Part shown: positions 27,091-36,061 of the stretch, piece by piece
Layout: every line of letters begins with the position of its first letter
How positions within the stretch are numbered: the stretch's first letter is position 1
DNA from: Verrucomicrobiota bacterium
GTDB taxonomy: Bacteria; Verrucomicrobiota; Verrucomicrobiia; Verrucomicrobiales; Akkermansiaceae
Direction: 5' to 3'
Length of the DNA stretch: 64,000 nt
Assembly: GCA_030835305.1 (NCBI GenBank)
Contig: JAURPJ010000010.1
Coordinates: forward strand, 1-64,000
Translations under genes and position numbers: made by a program
Notes under the pieces: model-generated
The model's input: only the letters and a program-made list of their open reading frames with translations
Databases searched by the model: none
Told to the model about the DNA's origin: nothing

Positions 27091-28775
27091 AAAAACAGGT
27101 GCAGTGGGTCATTCGCGAGGCACCAAAAGGTTGGGAGAATCTGGTTCCGGAAGGAATGCCACGGATCCTCGGGCGATTGCTTTCACAAAGGGGGATACAA
27201 CACGAAGAGGTCGAGCGCTTTTTGCGTCCTCGTCTCGCCGAGTTGACTGATCCTTTCGATATTCCGGAGGTTGACCTGGCGGTCGACCGCATCCTGCATG
27301 CGGTGGATCAAAAAGAACGTGTTTGTATTTATGGCGATTACGATGTTGATGGTGTGAGCTCAATTGCAGTGCTCCGCACGACTCTTGAGGCCTATGGACT
27401 CAAGCCATACTCATTTATTCCACGCCGAAGTAGTGAAGGTTACGGTTTAAGTGCAGGCGGTCTGGGTCGCTGCCTGACTGAGTTCGGTAAGCCCGACCTC
27501 ATGATTTCGGTTGATTGCGGCACGGTCTCGAACGATGCCATCGCGATGCTACAGAGCAAAGGAGTCGAGACTGTCGTCGTGGATCACCACGAAATGGGTC
27601 CTGACGGTCGACCTGATTGCGTCGCTTTGGTGAATCCAAAGGCTTCGCGCGATCCACGCGAATACCTTTGTGCGGCAGGCGTCGTTTTCAAGCTGGCGCA
27701 TGCTCTCCTGAAGCAACGACCGCTTGAAGGATTTGATCTTAAGTCGGTGCTCGATCTGGTGGCGGTGGCCACAATTTCGGATATTGTTCCTTTGGTGGAT
27801 GAAAATCGCCTTTTGGTGCGACATGGTTTGCGAAAGCTGGAGAATTCGGTCAGACCGGGACTCAGGGCTCTTTTAAAACTCACTGGGACCGAGGGAAGGC
27901 TGAGTAGTGCCGATATCGGCTTCCGGATAGGGCCCAGATTGAATGCAGCGGGCCGCATGGATCAACCAGAGCAGGCCTTGGCCACTCTGATGACGGGATG
28001 TTCAAACGAGGCTCTCGATTTGGCTGACGAACTTGAGAATTTCAATAGAAAACGCCAGAAGCTGGAGCAGGCGATTTTCGCGGAAGCGATGGCCTTGTTG
28101 CAGGAGAGCACCAATGATCCGGTTATCGTGGTCGGCTCAAGAGCCTGGCATGCTGGCGTGGTCGGAATCGTCGCATCACGCTTGATGCGGATGTATCATA
28201 AGCCTGTTTTCGTGATTTCCATTGATGAAAATGGGATCGGAAAAGGTAGTGGTCGGAGTATTCCCGGTATCTCATTGGTTGAGGCGATTGGCTCATGTCG
28301 GGAGCACCTGATCGCGGGTGGGGGACACCACATGGCTGCCGGATTGAGTATTCATGAGGATTTAATCGACGCTTTCCGGGAAAGTTTTGTGAAGTTTGTC
28401 AATGAGACCTGCGGGGAGAAGGATCTCGCCGCCAAGGTTCAAGTTGATGCCGAAGTTGAGCTCGGTGAACTTTCTCTCGATTTTCTCGCCAGCTACGAGC
28501 TGTTGCAACCGTTCGGGAGTTCCAATCCACAGCCAATATTTTTGACTCGCAACGTTTGGCTGACCGAACCACCGAGACGCTTGAAGAACAACCACCTTCG
28601 CTTGTTTTTGCGCCAGGGGTATGACGAGCGAGATGCGATTTTCTTTGGAGGGGGAGCCAACGAATTGCCTGATCCGCCTTGGGATATTGCATTCACCGTT
28701 GATCGTAACGTCTTCCGCGGACGGGTCAGCGTGCAAATTAGCATTCAAAATGTGAGGCCAGCGGCCGGAAACTGA
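27091..28775 (+). promoter_or_regulatory. Placement note: Shine-Dalgarno AGGAGG at 27085-27090 sets the recJ start
   Basis: AGGAGG lies 8 bases upstream of an in-frame GTG at 27099, an ideal spacing. The more upstream TTG at 27078 has no such signal and would place the Shine-Dalgarno inside the coding region. The GTG is therefore the better start. The span given here covers the spacer and the gene it controls; the site itself is 27085-27101. Confidence 0.6.
27099..28775 (+). CDS. recJ: Single-stranded-DNA-specific 5'-3' exonuclease RecJ
   Basis: About 558 residues from GTG 27099. RecJ degrades single-stranded DNA 5' to 3' in RecF-pathway recombination, mismatch repair and base-excision repair. 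DHH-family metal ligands are visible: YGDYDVDGVSS at about 79-89 (DYDxDG motif), an SVDCGT segment at about 139 and VVDHHEMGPDG at about 158-168 (DHH). The DHHA1 half has GRSIPGISLVEAI and the Gly-Gly-His-His motif GGHHMAAGLSI at about 406-416. The C-terminal OB-type domain (LLQPFGSSNPQPIFLTRNV) is present, so the protein is complete. It is followed after one base by recG, forming a two-gene recombination-repair unit. Confidence 0.95.
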   Translation: MQWVIREAPKGWENLVPEGMPRILGRLLSQRGIQHEEVERFLRPRLAELTDPFDIPEVDLAVDRILHAVDQKERVCIYGDYDVDGVSSIAVLRTTLEAYGLKPYSFIPRRSSEGYGLSAGGLGRCLTEFGKPDLMISVDCGTVSNDAIAMLQSKGVETVVVDHHEMGPDGRPDCVALVNPKASRDPREYLCAAGVVFKLAHALLKQRPLEGFDLKSVLDLVAVATISDIVPLVDENRLLVRHGLRKLENSVRPGLRALLKLTGTEGRLSSADIGFRIGPRLNAAGRMDQPEQALATLMTGCSNEALDLADELENFNRKRQKLEQAIFAEAMALLQESTNDPVIVVGSRAWHAGVVGIVASRLMRMYHKPVFVISIDENGIGKGSGRSIPGISLVEAIGSCREHLIAGGGHHMAAGLSIHEDLIDAFRESFVKFVNETCGEKDLAAKVQVDAEVELGELSLDFLASYELLQPFGSSNPQPIFLTRNVWLTEPPRRLKNNHLRLFLRQGYDERDAIFFGGGANELPDPPWDIAFTVDRNVFRGRVSVQISIQNVRPAAGN

Positions 28776-28776
28776 A

Positions 28777-30783
28777 ATGAAAGCGACTGACTCGCTTCTT
28801 GAGTTGCCGGGTGTCCGGGGGCGCGATCTCGAAGCTCTAAGGGTCTCGGGAATTGAGCGGGTGGCCGATCTTTTAAATTGGTTGCCAAAGCGATACGAGG
28901 ACCGGCGCCGTTTCGACGCATTTCCGGCTCAGGCGGGCAGTGGTGCGGTTTGTCTGCGGGGATTGGTGATCGATACACAACGGAAAGGTTTTGGTGGGAA
29001 GGGCTTTTACGAGGCTGTTGTTGAGGATCATGCGGGCGGTGGTTTGTCGCGAATGACTTGTCGTTGGTTTAATATGCCATTTCTTCAGAAGGTCATCGCA
29101 ACGGGACATGAGGTAGTGCTCTACGGGAAGCCCAAAGAGAGTAGAGGTAAGGTGGTCATGGATCACCCCGAATTTGAGGTGGTATCGGATGAAGGCCGGA
29201 GGGTTCATCTCGAGCAGATTGTGCCAATCTACAAGAACGTTAGCGGTATTCCCCAGCGGAAATTGCGGGAGGCAATCTTCTGCGCTCTTGAGATTGTTGA
29301 AGGGGACTCGCTGGTGCCGGTTCACGACGTCGATCCGACCTACCCGAGAATTGAGGCTTTCCGGGAGCTTCATTTCCCCGGAGAGTTGGCCCAGGCTGAT
29401 GCCGCGAGGCGGTATTTCGCGAAGGAGGAGTTCTTTTTTCAACAGCTACGGGTCGTTTGGCGTAGGGCGCGCCATGCCGATCTGACTGGTCGAGTTCTTG
29501 GGAAACGGACGAAGCTGTTGACCGAATTTTATAATTCATTACCTTTCGATTTGACCGCAGCCCAGAAGCGCAGTGTGAAGGAAATTATTGCAGACATGCG
29601 CGTGCAGCGGCCAATGAACCGCTTGCTACAAGGAGATGTTGGAAGTGGTAAAACATTTGTCGCAATGTGTGCGATGCTTCTGGCTGTTGATTCGGGGTGT
29701 CAGGCAGCCCTAATGGCTCCGACCCAAATTCTGGCCGAGCAGCATCACTTCACCTTTGCAAAATGGCTCTCACCTCTTGGGGTCAAGGTTGGTTTGGCAA
29801 CAGCGGACCGGCGGGAGGAGGTCGCCGACGCACAGATTATTATCGGAACACATGCCCTGCTTTACGATAACGTGGACTTTGATGACCTGGGTCTAATTGT
29901 AATCGATGAACAGCACAAATTTGGGGTGGCCCAGCGCGGCAAGCTCATTCAGCGGGGCGTGATGCCCGATGTTTTGGTCATGACAGCGACGCCGATTCCG
30001 AGAACCCTGACCTTAACAATTTACGGTGACCTGGATGTCTCGATTCTTGACGAATTGCCGACGGGACGTGGCAAAATTATTACCGGGGTGCGGGTGAAAC
30101 CGAAGATCTCCGAGATGACCAAGTTTCTCATCGAGCAACTCGAGGAAGGGCGACAGGCCTATTTGGTTTATCCGCTTGTGGAGGATAGCGATTCGGTGAA
30201 GGCGGCCTCGGTTGTGGAAGAACACCCAAAGTGGAAGAAGAGATTCAAACACTTCGAAGTAGAATTGCTGCATGGGAAAATGGCGTCCGAGGAGAAAGAA
30301 GCGGTCATGAAACGCTTTCGGGACCACAAATCAGAAGTGCTTGTTTCGACAACCGTGATCGAGGTCGGGGTCGATGTTCCCAATGCCAACGTCATGGTGA
30401 TTTTTAACGCCGAACGCTTTGGCTTGGCCCAACTCCACCAGCTGCGGGGCCGCATAGGGCGGGGTGAACACAAAAGCTACTGTATCCTTGTGACCGATGG
30501 TAAAAACCCCGAAGGTCTGGCGAAGTTGAACATTCTCGCGGGGACCATTGATGGTTTCAAAATCGCAGAAGAGGATCTGCGGTTACGCGGCCCCGGGGAG
30601 GTTTTGGGGACCCGGCAGAGCGGGCTGGGTGGTTTGCGTTTTGCCGACTTTTTAGCGGATACTTCTTTGATCCGGGAAGCGCGCGAAGTGGCAGAGAAGT
30701 TGCTGCGCGAGGACCCGGGCCTTACGCAAAACGCTCGCCTCAAGGCGAGGCTTCTGGAGCAGGCCGAGGTCGGAAATCAATAG
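28777..30783 (+). CDS. recG: ATP-dependent DNA helicase RecG
   Basis: A 668-residue branch-migration helicase that remodels stalled forks and Holliday junctions. The N-terminal wedge/OB domain (about 1-220) includes RYEDRRRFDAFPAQAG and VVEDHAGGGLSRMTCRWFN. Motor motifs: Walker A GDVGSGKTFVA at about 286, motif GTHALLYDNVDFDDLGL, DEQH box VIDEQHKFGVAQR at about 375, TATPIPRTLTLTIYGDLD (RecG-specific), VSTTVIEVGVDVPNA, and QLRGRIGRGEHKSYC at about 553. The C-terminal G-P-G-E-V-L-G-T-R-Q-S-G block is intact. The length is normal. It starts one base after the recJ stop, so the two proteins are almost certainly made from one message. Confidence 0.96.
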   Translation: MKATDSLLELPGVRGRDLEALRVSGIERVADLLNWLPKRYEDRRRFDAFPAQAGSGAVCLRGLVIDTQRKGFGGKGFYEAVVEDHAGGGLSRMTCRWFNMPFLQKVIATGHEVVLYGKPKESRGKVVMDHPEFEVVSDEGRRVHLEQIVPIYKNVSGIPQRKLREAIFCALEIVEGDSLVPVHDVDPTYPRIEAFRELHFPGELAQADAARRYFAKEEFFFQQLRVVWRRARHADLTGRVLGKRTKLLTEFYNSLPFDLTAAQKRSVKEIIADMRVQRPMNRLLQGDVGSGKTFVAMCAMLLAVDSGCQAALMAPTQILAEQHHFTFAKWLSPLGVKVGLATADRREEVADAQIIIGTHALLYDNVDFDDLGLIVIDEQHKFGVAQRGKLIQRGVMPDVLVMTATPIPRTLTLTIYGDLDVSILDELPTGRGKIITGVRVKPKISEMTKFLIEQLEEGRQAYLVYPLVEDSDSVKAASVVEEHPKWKKRFKHFEVELLHGKMASEEKEAVMKRFRDHKSEVLVSTTVIEVGVDVPNANVMVIFNAERFGLAQLHQLRGRIGRGEHKSYCILVTDGKNPEGLAKLNILAGTIDGFKIAEEDLRLRGPGEVLGTRQSGLGGLRFADFLADTSLIREAREVAEKLLREDPGLTQNARLKARLLEQAEVGNQ

Positions 30784-30797
30784 GTCTAAAGAATGGT

Positions 30798-31298
30798 TCA
30801 ATGATGTTTGCTCGCCCGGAGCGCGGTGATTTTCCATTGGTCTTCAAGTTCGAGATCAAAGACCAATTCCCACGACTGGGTTTCTTTACCGCTAAAGGGC
30901 GAGGCCATGGCGATTTGTGCAATTCTAGTCAATTGGGCTTTATTTCCAATTAGCTGAAGCTCCTCCTCGAGAGTCGTAAAATCACGCTCGGATGTCGCGG
31001 CGTGCAGCAGATCAAGTCGACTGCAAAGGCGCTCGAACGACATCTCGCGAGGCAGCTCGACGTTGAATGGAAGGTTCGATAAGTCCGAGATTTTCAGCGT
31101 GATGGTCTCGCTCGTGGAATTTCGAACTGCCTCGTGAACATCCTCGCGGCTGCGAAGTTTGGTGCTGTCATATTCAACGGCTCCGATAAATTGATCGACG
31201 GCCCGTTTGATCTTTTGTTCGGGTTGGTGGTAGTGCCAAAAACACCCTCCAAAAACTACGATCAAAATGAAAACAATAAGAGCGATGCGGGGCTTCAT
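30798..31298 (-). CDS. Membrane-anchored or lipoprotein-like protein of unknown function
   Basis: A 166-residue protein. An N-terminal segment MKPRIALIVFILIVVFGGC is followed by FWHYHQPEQKIKRAVDQF. The Cys after GG resembles a lipobox, though position -3 is Phe/Gly rather than Leu, so it may simply be an uncleaved anchor. The mature part is helical and polar and ends in a strand-like SWELVFDLELEDQWKITALR, a pattern reminiscent of small NTF2/SnoaL-like secreted domains, but this is not secure. It lies 6 bases before the next minus-strand gene (31305-32465), which is upstream of it, so the two probably share an operon. Confidence 0.6.
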   Translation of the reverse strand: MKPRIALIVFILIVVFGGCFWHYHQPEQKIKRAVDQFIGAVEYDSTKLRSREDVHEAVRNSTSETITLKISDLSNLPFNVELPREMSFERLCSRLDLLHAATSERDFTTLEEELQLIGNKAQLTRIAQIAMASPFSGKETQSWELVFDLELEDQWKITALRASKHH

Positions 31299-31304
31299 GC
31301 GAAA

Positions 31305-32465
31305 CTATCGATTTGGAGCAAGCTGGAACGTGAACCCTTTCAGATACTCCGTTTCCGGCAAGGTTGCAATGATGGGGTGGTCAAGTCGTTGGGAGTGATT
31401 GTCGATCATCCTAAGGGTTCGCTTCCCGTCGACGGCGGCACTCTTCACGCTATCGAGAAAAAGCTCGCGAGTTGCGTGATGGGAACAGCAGAAGGTAGCC
31501 AGGATGCCACTCTGATTTAACATGCCAAGAGCTCGAAGATGGATCTCTTTGTATCCCCGCATAGCGTCTTTGAGTGTTTTTTTGTTTCTGGTAAAGGAAG
31601 GGGGATCGAGAATGATGAGGTCGTAGGTCTCCTCGTCTTTTCTGAGAAAATCGAAGGCATTGGCAGCCACCGTCTCCACTTGCACGCCGGTTAATTCAGC
31701 ATTTCTAGCTGTCGCGGCGGTCGCGTCCGCGGAAATATCGACAGCGCGCACCGAATCCGCTCCAGCCAAGGCACAGGCAAGGCTAAATCCTCCTTGATTG
31801 CAAAAAACATCGAGGACCTTTTTGCCCGGTGCTAGATGGGCCACCCTCTGGTAGCTGTCCATAATGTCGAGATAGAGTCCGGTTTTTTGACCATTTGCCG
31901 GATCGATTTCAAAGACCGAATCGTGATGTTTAACAGTGAAAGGGTCTGGTTGTGCCCCATAAATCATCCTGATTTCATCCTCGAGGCCCTCAGGGCGCCT
32001 CATTGAGGAATCATTCCGCAGGGTGATCGACTTTGGCGCAAGAATTTGCACAAGACAACTGGCAATCAGTTCCTTACGCTGGTCCATGGCAAGAGTTGTG
32101 GTCTGCAAGACAAGATGGTGACAATATTGATCGACAATGATCCCGGGAAGGCCGTCTGATTCACTCCAGACGAGCCTTCGAAGGTCGCTATCGATGCCAA
32201 GGGACTCCCGGTAATCGATGGCCTGACCCAGACGGCGCATGAAGAACTCCTTATCCAGCTTCTGTTTCCTTCGGGAAATTCTGCGCGCCACAATCTGCGA
32301 ACCAGGATTGTAGATAGCGACTCCCAGCGGGCGATCCTTGAAATCCTTGAGCGTTACAAGGTCTCCGGGCTCGGGATTTCCGAAAGTTTTCTGAATTTCG
32401 GAAGAATAAACCCACTCATGGCCGTGAAAAATACGAGAACGGGGTTTAATGATGAGGCCTGCCAT
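31305..32465 (-). CDS. Class I SAM-dependent rRNA (cytosine-C5) methyltransferase, RlmI-like
   Basis: About 386 residues from MAGLIIKPRSRIFHGHEWVY. The N-terminal PUA domain typical of RlmI/COG1092 proteins begins here with the H-E/P-W-V motif, which is why this internal Met is preferred. Longer starts at 32528 and 32633 add a random-looking leader, and the longest overlaps the divergent gene. The Rossmann SAM site is KKVLDVFCNQGGFSLACALA, with a later VETVAANAFDFLRKDEETYD and the catalytic-loop motif DLIILDPPSFTRNKKTL (DPPxF). FCCSHHATRELFLDSV holds the nucleophile-region Cys. RlmI modifies 23S rRNA C1962; the exact site here is not provable from sequence. Confidence 0.85.
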   Translation of the reverse strand: MAGLIIKPRSRIFHGHEWVYSSEIQKTFGNPEPGDLVTLKDFKDRPLGVAIYNPGSQIVARRISRRKQKLDKEFFMRRLGQAIDYRESLGIDSDLRRLVWSESDGLPGIIVDQYCHHLVLQTTTLAMDQRKELIASCLVQILAPKSITLRNDSSMRRPEGLEDEIRMIYGAQPDPFTVKHHDSVFEIDPANGQKTGLYLDIMDSYQRVAHLAPGKKVLDVFCNQGGFSLACALAGADSVRAVDISADATAATARNAELTGVQVETVAANAFDFLRKDEETYDLIILDPPSFTRNKKTLKDAMRGYKEIHLRALGMLNQSGILATFCCSHHATRELFLDSVKSAAVDGKRTLRMIDNHSQRLDHPIIATLPETEYLKGFTFQLAPNR

Positions 32466-32567
32466 GCGGGAAGAAAAGGGCAGGGAAGGGATGAGATCAA
32501 GACATGGCGTGCCTTTTCGCTTGATCATCCGGTCGATGGGCCCTAACTCCGTCCTGAACTTAATCCT

Positions 32568-32879
32568 ATGGGTCAGAATCTCAAAACTCGTCAGAAACGC
32601 CGCCGCAGAAAACTTTACTTGAAGCGGAAGCACGAACGCAACAAACTTGGAGGCTCTTCAAAGCCAGCTAAGGCAGATAAGCCAGCCAAAAAAGCTGCTA
32701 AAAAGGCTGCTAAAAAGACTGTTAAAAAGGTAGCCAAGAAGGCCGCTAAAAAAGTGGCTAAGAAAGCCGCCAAGCCAAAAGCCGCAGAGCCAAAGCCTGA
32801 GGAGGTGAAGGCTAAAGAGCCCAAAGTTGAGGAAACTCCTTCCGATGAGTCCAAAGATTCTGCGGGCGAGAAGGAATAA
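32568..32879 (+). CDS. Lys/Ala-rich histone-H1-like protein
   Basis: A 103-residue very basic protein. The N-terminus MGQNLKTRQKRRRRKLYLKR is arginine-rich. The middle (about residues 36-72) is a run of AKKAAKK/VKKVAKK units like the tails of eukaryotic histone H1 and chlamydial/bacterial H1-like proteins (Hc2, HctB, AlgP type). The end is acidic and Pro-rich (PKPEEVKAKEPKVEETPSD). Such tails bind DNA or RNA non-specifically, so nucleoid compaction or regulation is likely; the basic N-terminal box is unfamiliar to me. The gene is divergent from the RlmI-like gene and is followed by a strong terminator at 32903. Confidence 0.75.
   Translation: MGQNLKTRQKRRRRKLYLKRKHERNKLGGSSKPAKADKPAKKAAKKAAKKTVKKVAKKAAKKVAKKAAKPKAAEPKPEEVKAKEPKVEETPSDESKDSAGEKE
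32676..32790 (+). repeat. Degenerate KKAAK/KKVAK codon repeat
   Basis: Tandem 12- to 15-base units built on GCTAAAAAG or GCCAAGAAG encode the AKKA-type tail of the H1-like protein. Codon choice varies between units (AAA/AAG, GCT/GCC), which suggests selection at protein level rather than a fresh slippage expansion. Confidence 0.7.
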
Positions 32880-32902
32880 GAACCTAGTGGAACTCTTTTT
32901 CA

Positions 32903-32934
32903 AAAACCTGCTCGGCTTCGGCCCGGCAGGTTTT
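32903..32934 (+). terminator. Stem-loop terminator after the H1-like gene
   Basis: A perfect 9-base-pair stem, AAAACCTGC pairing with GCAGGTTTT, encloses a GC-rich loop and lies 23 bases after the stop at 32879. The A-run before and T-run after it (TTTTCCTTTG) allow rho-independent termination in either direction. It separates this gene from the secreted-protein gene starting at 32972. Confidence 0.75.
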
Positions 32935-32971
32935 CCTTTGTCTATCGAGAAAATTCAGAGAATCTGCCGGG

Positions 32972-33463
32972 GTGTTGAGATCTTTGATTGCAGTTCTTGG
33001 ACTGGCCTTCATTTCGTCGAGTTGCGAAAACAGTGAGGAAACAATTACGGAAAACCTTTCTTTTCCCAAAATCGAACAAATCCCTCTTCTGGTAATCCAT
33101 CATAAAAAAAATGGTGATCTCATTCATTATCTCGCTCTCAGGAAGGTTCCGGAGAACTTACAAATTTTCGTCGAACCAGCAAATGAAGAACAGGAACTTT
33201 TCGTCACCGTTCTTGGCAAAAAGCGTCATGAGCTGCTGAAACGCAGTCTATCGATTTCAAGCCAAGTCGGGGAGGCCTATCTTGGGAAGGTCACGGTAAT
33301 TGTGGAAAATGGTTTGGCCGTGAGTATTGACGGGAACGGATTCCATAGCCCGGCCCTAATTTCCGAAAAATCCATGCGGGTAATCGAAGATGCTCTGGCT
33401 AATGAAGAAACCGCCTCGAAAGGCCCTTCGACAATCAGGATTCCACAGGAGCAGGTTGAGTAA
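32972..33463 (+). CDS. Exported lipoprotein-like protein of unknown function
   Basis: A 163-residue protein starting MLRSLIAVLGLAFISSSCEN, a signal peptide ending in Ser-Ser-Ser-Cys, compatible with lipid attachment in a relaxed lipobox. The mature chain has strand-rich segments (IPLLVIHHKKNGDLIHYLAL, GKVTVIVENGLAVSIDGNGF) and ends with an acidic tail. No family is recognised. An ATG near 32972 is the only sensible start before the signal peptide. The gene sits between the terminator at 32903 and ftsH. Confidence 0.6.
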   Translation: MLRSLIAVLGLAFISSSCENSEETITENLSFPKIEQIPLLVIHHKKNGDLIHYLALRKVPENLQIFVEPANEEQELFVTVLGKKRHELLKRSLSISSQVGEAYLGKVTVIVENGLAVSIDGNGFHSPALISEKSMRVIEDALANEETASKGPSTIRIPQEQVE

Positions 33464-33614
33464 TATGGGACCAGAGCTATATTGTTCATGATCGGGCGGT
33501 GGGTCGCTCGGTGCAGGCCGCGTAAATCCGCAAAAAAAAGGCATTTTCATTCCATTTTCTTGCGCTAGCGTCCGGTGCCGGCAGAGAGGGCCCTCAGGCC
33601 GCCGGTAGTTTATT

Positions 33615-35993
33615 ATGTCCGAGCAACAGCCATCAGCATCCCCGGGATCAAAAAAGCCAGCCCAGACTACTCCTGACAGGGGAGTGAACTGGAAAGTGAT
33701 CATTCTATTCACAATCGCTCTGGCGATTATCTTCGTGGCGATCGACGGTGCAAGCGATAGCGATCGTGAGAACCTAAAATTCACGGAGTTTCGTGAGGCT
33801 TTGCTTGAGGGACGTGTCCTTCAAACCGTTTCGAAGGAATATAAAAACGGAAAACTTGAACTGGTTACTTTCACGGGTGAAGCCCGGGCTGAAATCACCG
33901 GACGTTATTCTGAGGAAACTGTTTTAGTGAAACAGTGGGACGATCAGACTCCGATCAAAGCCATCGTCCAGGTTGATATCGACAGCATCAGCAACGATCT
34001 TGACGAGACTTTCGGGGAGAAACTGAACTGGGTTGTTGAAGCTCCTGAGCAGGACGCTTCGGCGCAGGAAGTTCCATTCTCCCGGATCAAAACACTCCTG
34101 TCGGAAAACAAGCTGGTTCTGGGCAAGGATGTGCAGTTTCAGATTTTTCGCGAGCTGAATTCAAACGTTGCAACTCTTTATGCGACCAAAGGGAAGCCTG
34201 TTGCCTTAACCCCGGAGGAGCTCGAAAAGTTGGTCAAGGATGAGAATGATGCTGCCAGACTCAAAGGCTTTCAGGTCAAACTAAGCGCAAGCTCGCGCGG
34301 GAAGCTGGAAGCGCTCATTGACTCCGGAATCTCAACTCGCAACCAGGACAACACTTTCGGCAAGATTATGATGAGCCTTCTGCCTGTGCTCCTTTTGATC
34401 GTGCTGATCTTCTTCCTTTTTCGTCACCAGATGAAGTCAGCAGGGAGGGGCGCAATGAGCTTCGGCAAGTCCAAGGCCAAGCTTCTGACAATGGACCAAC
34501 ACAAGGTAACCTTTAAGGATGTTGCCGGCATCCAGGAGGCAAAAGAAGAGCTTTATGAGATTGTTGACTTCCTTCGCGACCCTCGCAAGTTTCAGGCTCT
34601 AGGGGGAACGATTCCCAAAGGGGTATTGATGGTGGGTCCTCCGGGAACCGGCAAGACCCTCTTGGCCCGCGCAATTTCCGGCGAGGCCGATGTGCCATTC
34701 TTTTCGATCAGTGGTTCGGATTTCGTCGAGATGTTCGTTGGGGTCGGTGCAAGCCGAGTTCGCGATATGTTCGAGCAAGGCAAAAAGCATGCTCCCTGCC
34801 TTGTTTTCATCGATGAAATTGACGCGGTCGGACGCCATCGGGGCCAGGGTATGGGCGGTGGTCACGATGAGCGCGAACAGACCTTGAATGCACTTCTTGT
34901 TGAGATGGATGGTTTCGACACCCAGGAAGGGGTCATTATTATCGCGGCCACCAACCGCCCCGACGTTCTCGATCCTGCGCTTCTTCGCCCTGGTCGTTTT
35001 GATCGACAGGTCACGGTGTCTCTTCCTGACGTGAATGGACGTGAGCAGATTCTCGATGTACACGCCAAGAAGATCAAACTGGCTGCTGGGACTGATCTGG
35101 CCGTGATTGCCCGCGGAACCCCGGGCTTCTCGGGTGCAGAATTGGCGAATCTTATCAACGAGGCCGCTTTGCTTGCTGCTCGTAACGGGATCAAGGCGGT
35201 TACTCTTGCCGAGATGGAGGAAGCGCGCGACAAGGTCCGCTGGGGCCGTGAACGACGAAGTCTTGCTCTATCTGACAAGGAGAAGAAGAACACCGCCTAC
35301 CACGAGGCTGGTCATGCGATTTTGAACGAAATTTTGGATCATACTGATCCGCTGCATAAGGTAACCATCATTCCCCGCGGACCTTCTCTTGGATCGACCA
35401 TGTTCCTTCCGGATGAAGATCGATTTAACTATCGCAAGAATGAGCTTCTATCCCAACTCATCGTGCTTATGGGCGGACGAGTGGCCGAGGAAATCATTTT
35501 CGGAGACGTCACGAACGGAGCTATGGGTGACATTCGCATGGCCACGAACCTTGCCCGCAAGATGGTTTGCGAATGGGGGATGAGCACCGATCTAGGAATG
35601 GTCGAGTATGGCGACGGCGGGGGCGGGGGAGGCTTTCTTTCCCGCGACATGATGGGGCAGTCAAAGAACTACTCCGAAGACACTGCTCAAAAAATTGATA
35701 ACGAAATCAAGGATTTGATTGATCATGCATATAAGGCGGCAGAGAGACTTCTTAAAGAGAACCGAACCTTGCTTGATAAAATTTCGGAGGCGCTTTTGGA
35801 GTTTGAGACGCTTGATGCCAAGCATATCAAGGATCTCATGGAACATGGAGAGATGAAAGACCCACCCAAACCACCCGAGCCCCCTGAGATTCCTGATGAT
35901 ATGAAGACGGAAAAGGCCCCCGAGTCGTCCAGCGAAGAGAAGCGGGACGACGATGGGACCCTGCCACCGGAGGTCGTTGGGGCGCCTGCATAG
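33615..35993 (+). CDS. ftsH: ATP-dependent zinc metalloprotease FtsH
   Basis: A 792-residue membrane AAA+ protease for quality control of membrane and short-lived proteins. Spans lie at about 28-45 ([17 protein letters not shown]) and about 250-270 ([15 protein letters not shown]), enclosing an unusually long periplasmic domain of about 200 residues (E. coli about 75). The AAA domain has Walker [15 protein letters not shown] near residue 341, Walker [21 protein letters not shown], and the second region of homology [20 protein letters not shown]. The zinc site is HEAGH near residue 563, with a downstream acidic ligand region [16 protein letters not shown] Gly-rich insert ([10 protein letters not shown]) and an acidic, Pro-rich tail lengthen the C-terminus. 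Complete and probably functional. Confidence 0.97.
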   Translation: MSEQQPSASPGSKKPAQTTPDRGVNWKVIILFTIALAIIFVAIDGASDSDRENLKFTEFREALLEGRVLQTVSKEYKNGKLELVTFTGEARAEITGRYSEETVLVKQWDDQTPIKAIVQVDIDSISNDLDETFGEKLNWVVEAPEQDASAQEVPFSRIKTLLSENKLVLGKDVQFQIFRELNSNVATLYATKGKPVALTPEELEKLVKDENDAARLKGFQVKLSASSRGKLEALIDSGISTRNQDNTFGKIMMSLLPVLLLIVLIFFLFRHQMKSAGRGAMSFGKSKAKLLTMDQHKVTFKDVAGIQEAKEELYEIVDFLRDPRKFQALGGTIPKGVLMVGPPGTGKTLLARAISGEADVPFFSISGSDFVEMFVGVGASRVRDMFEQGKKHAPCLVFIDEIDAVGRHRGQGMGGGHDEREQTLNALLVEMDGFDTQEGVIIIAATNRPDVLDPALLRPGRFDRQVTVSLPDVNGREQILDVHAKKIKLAAGTDLAVIARGTPGFSGAELANLINEAALLAARNGIKAVTLAEMEEARDKVRWGRERRSLALSDKEKKNTAYHEAGHAILNEILDHTDPLHKVTIIPRGPSLGSTMFLPDEDRFNYRKNELLSQLIVLMGGRVAEEIIFGDVTNGAMGDIRMATNLARKMVCEWGMSTDLGMVEYGDGGGGGGFLSRDMMGQSKNYSEDTAQKIDNEIKDLIDHAYKAAERLLKENRTLLDKISEALLEFETLDAKHIKDLMEHGEMKDPPKPPEPPEIPDDMKTEKAPESSSEEKRDDDGTLPPEVVGAPA

Positions 35994-36021
35994 CCTTTAC
36001 TCACACTCAGTTGAACTTTTC

Positions 36022-36051
36022 CCGGAAGGAACTTTCCGGACCACCTTTTTT
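36022..36051 (+). terminator. Possible stem-loop between ftsH and trxB
   Basis: CCGGAA pairs with TTCCGG around a six-base loop, and a T-run begins six bases later. The gap before the T-run is longer than in a textbook terminator, so this may instead be a partial terminator or leader hairpin for trxB. Confidence 0.35.
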
Positions 36052-36061
36052 AAAATTAATC

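Noticed and set aside
32615-32903. Minus-strand Ala/Phe/Leu-rich frames resembling membrane proteins
   Set aside because: Antisense of the Lys/Ala codon repeat, which automatically yields Phe/Leu/Ala strings.
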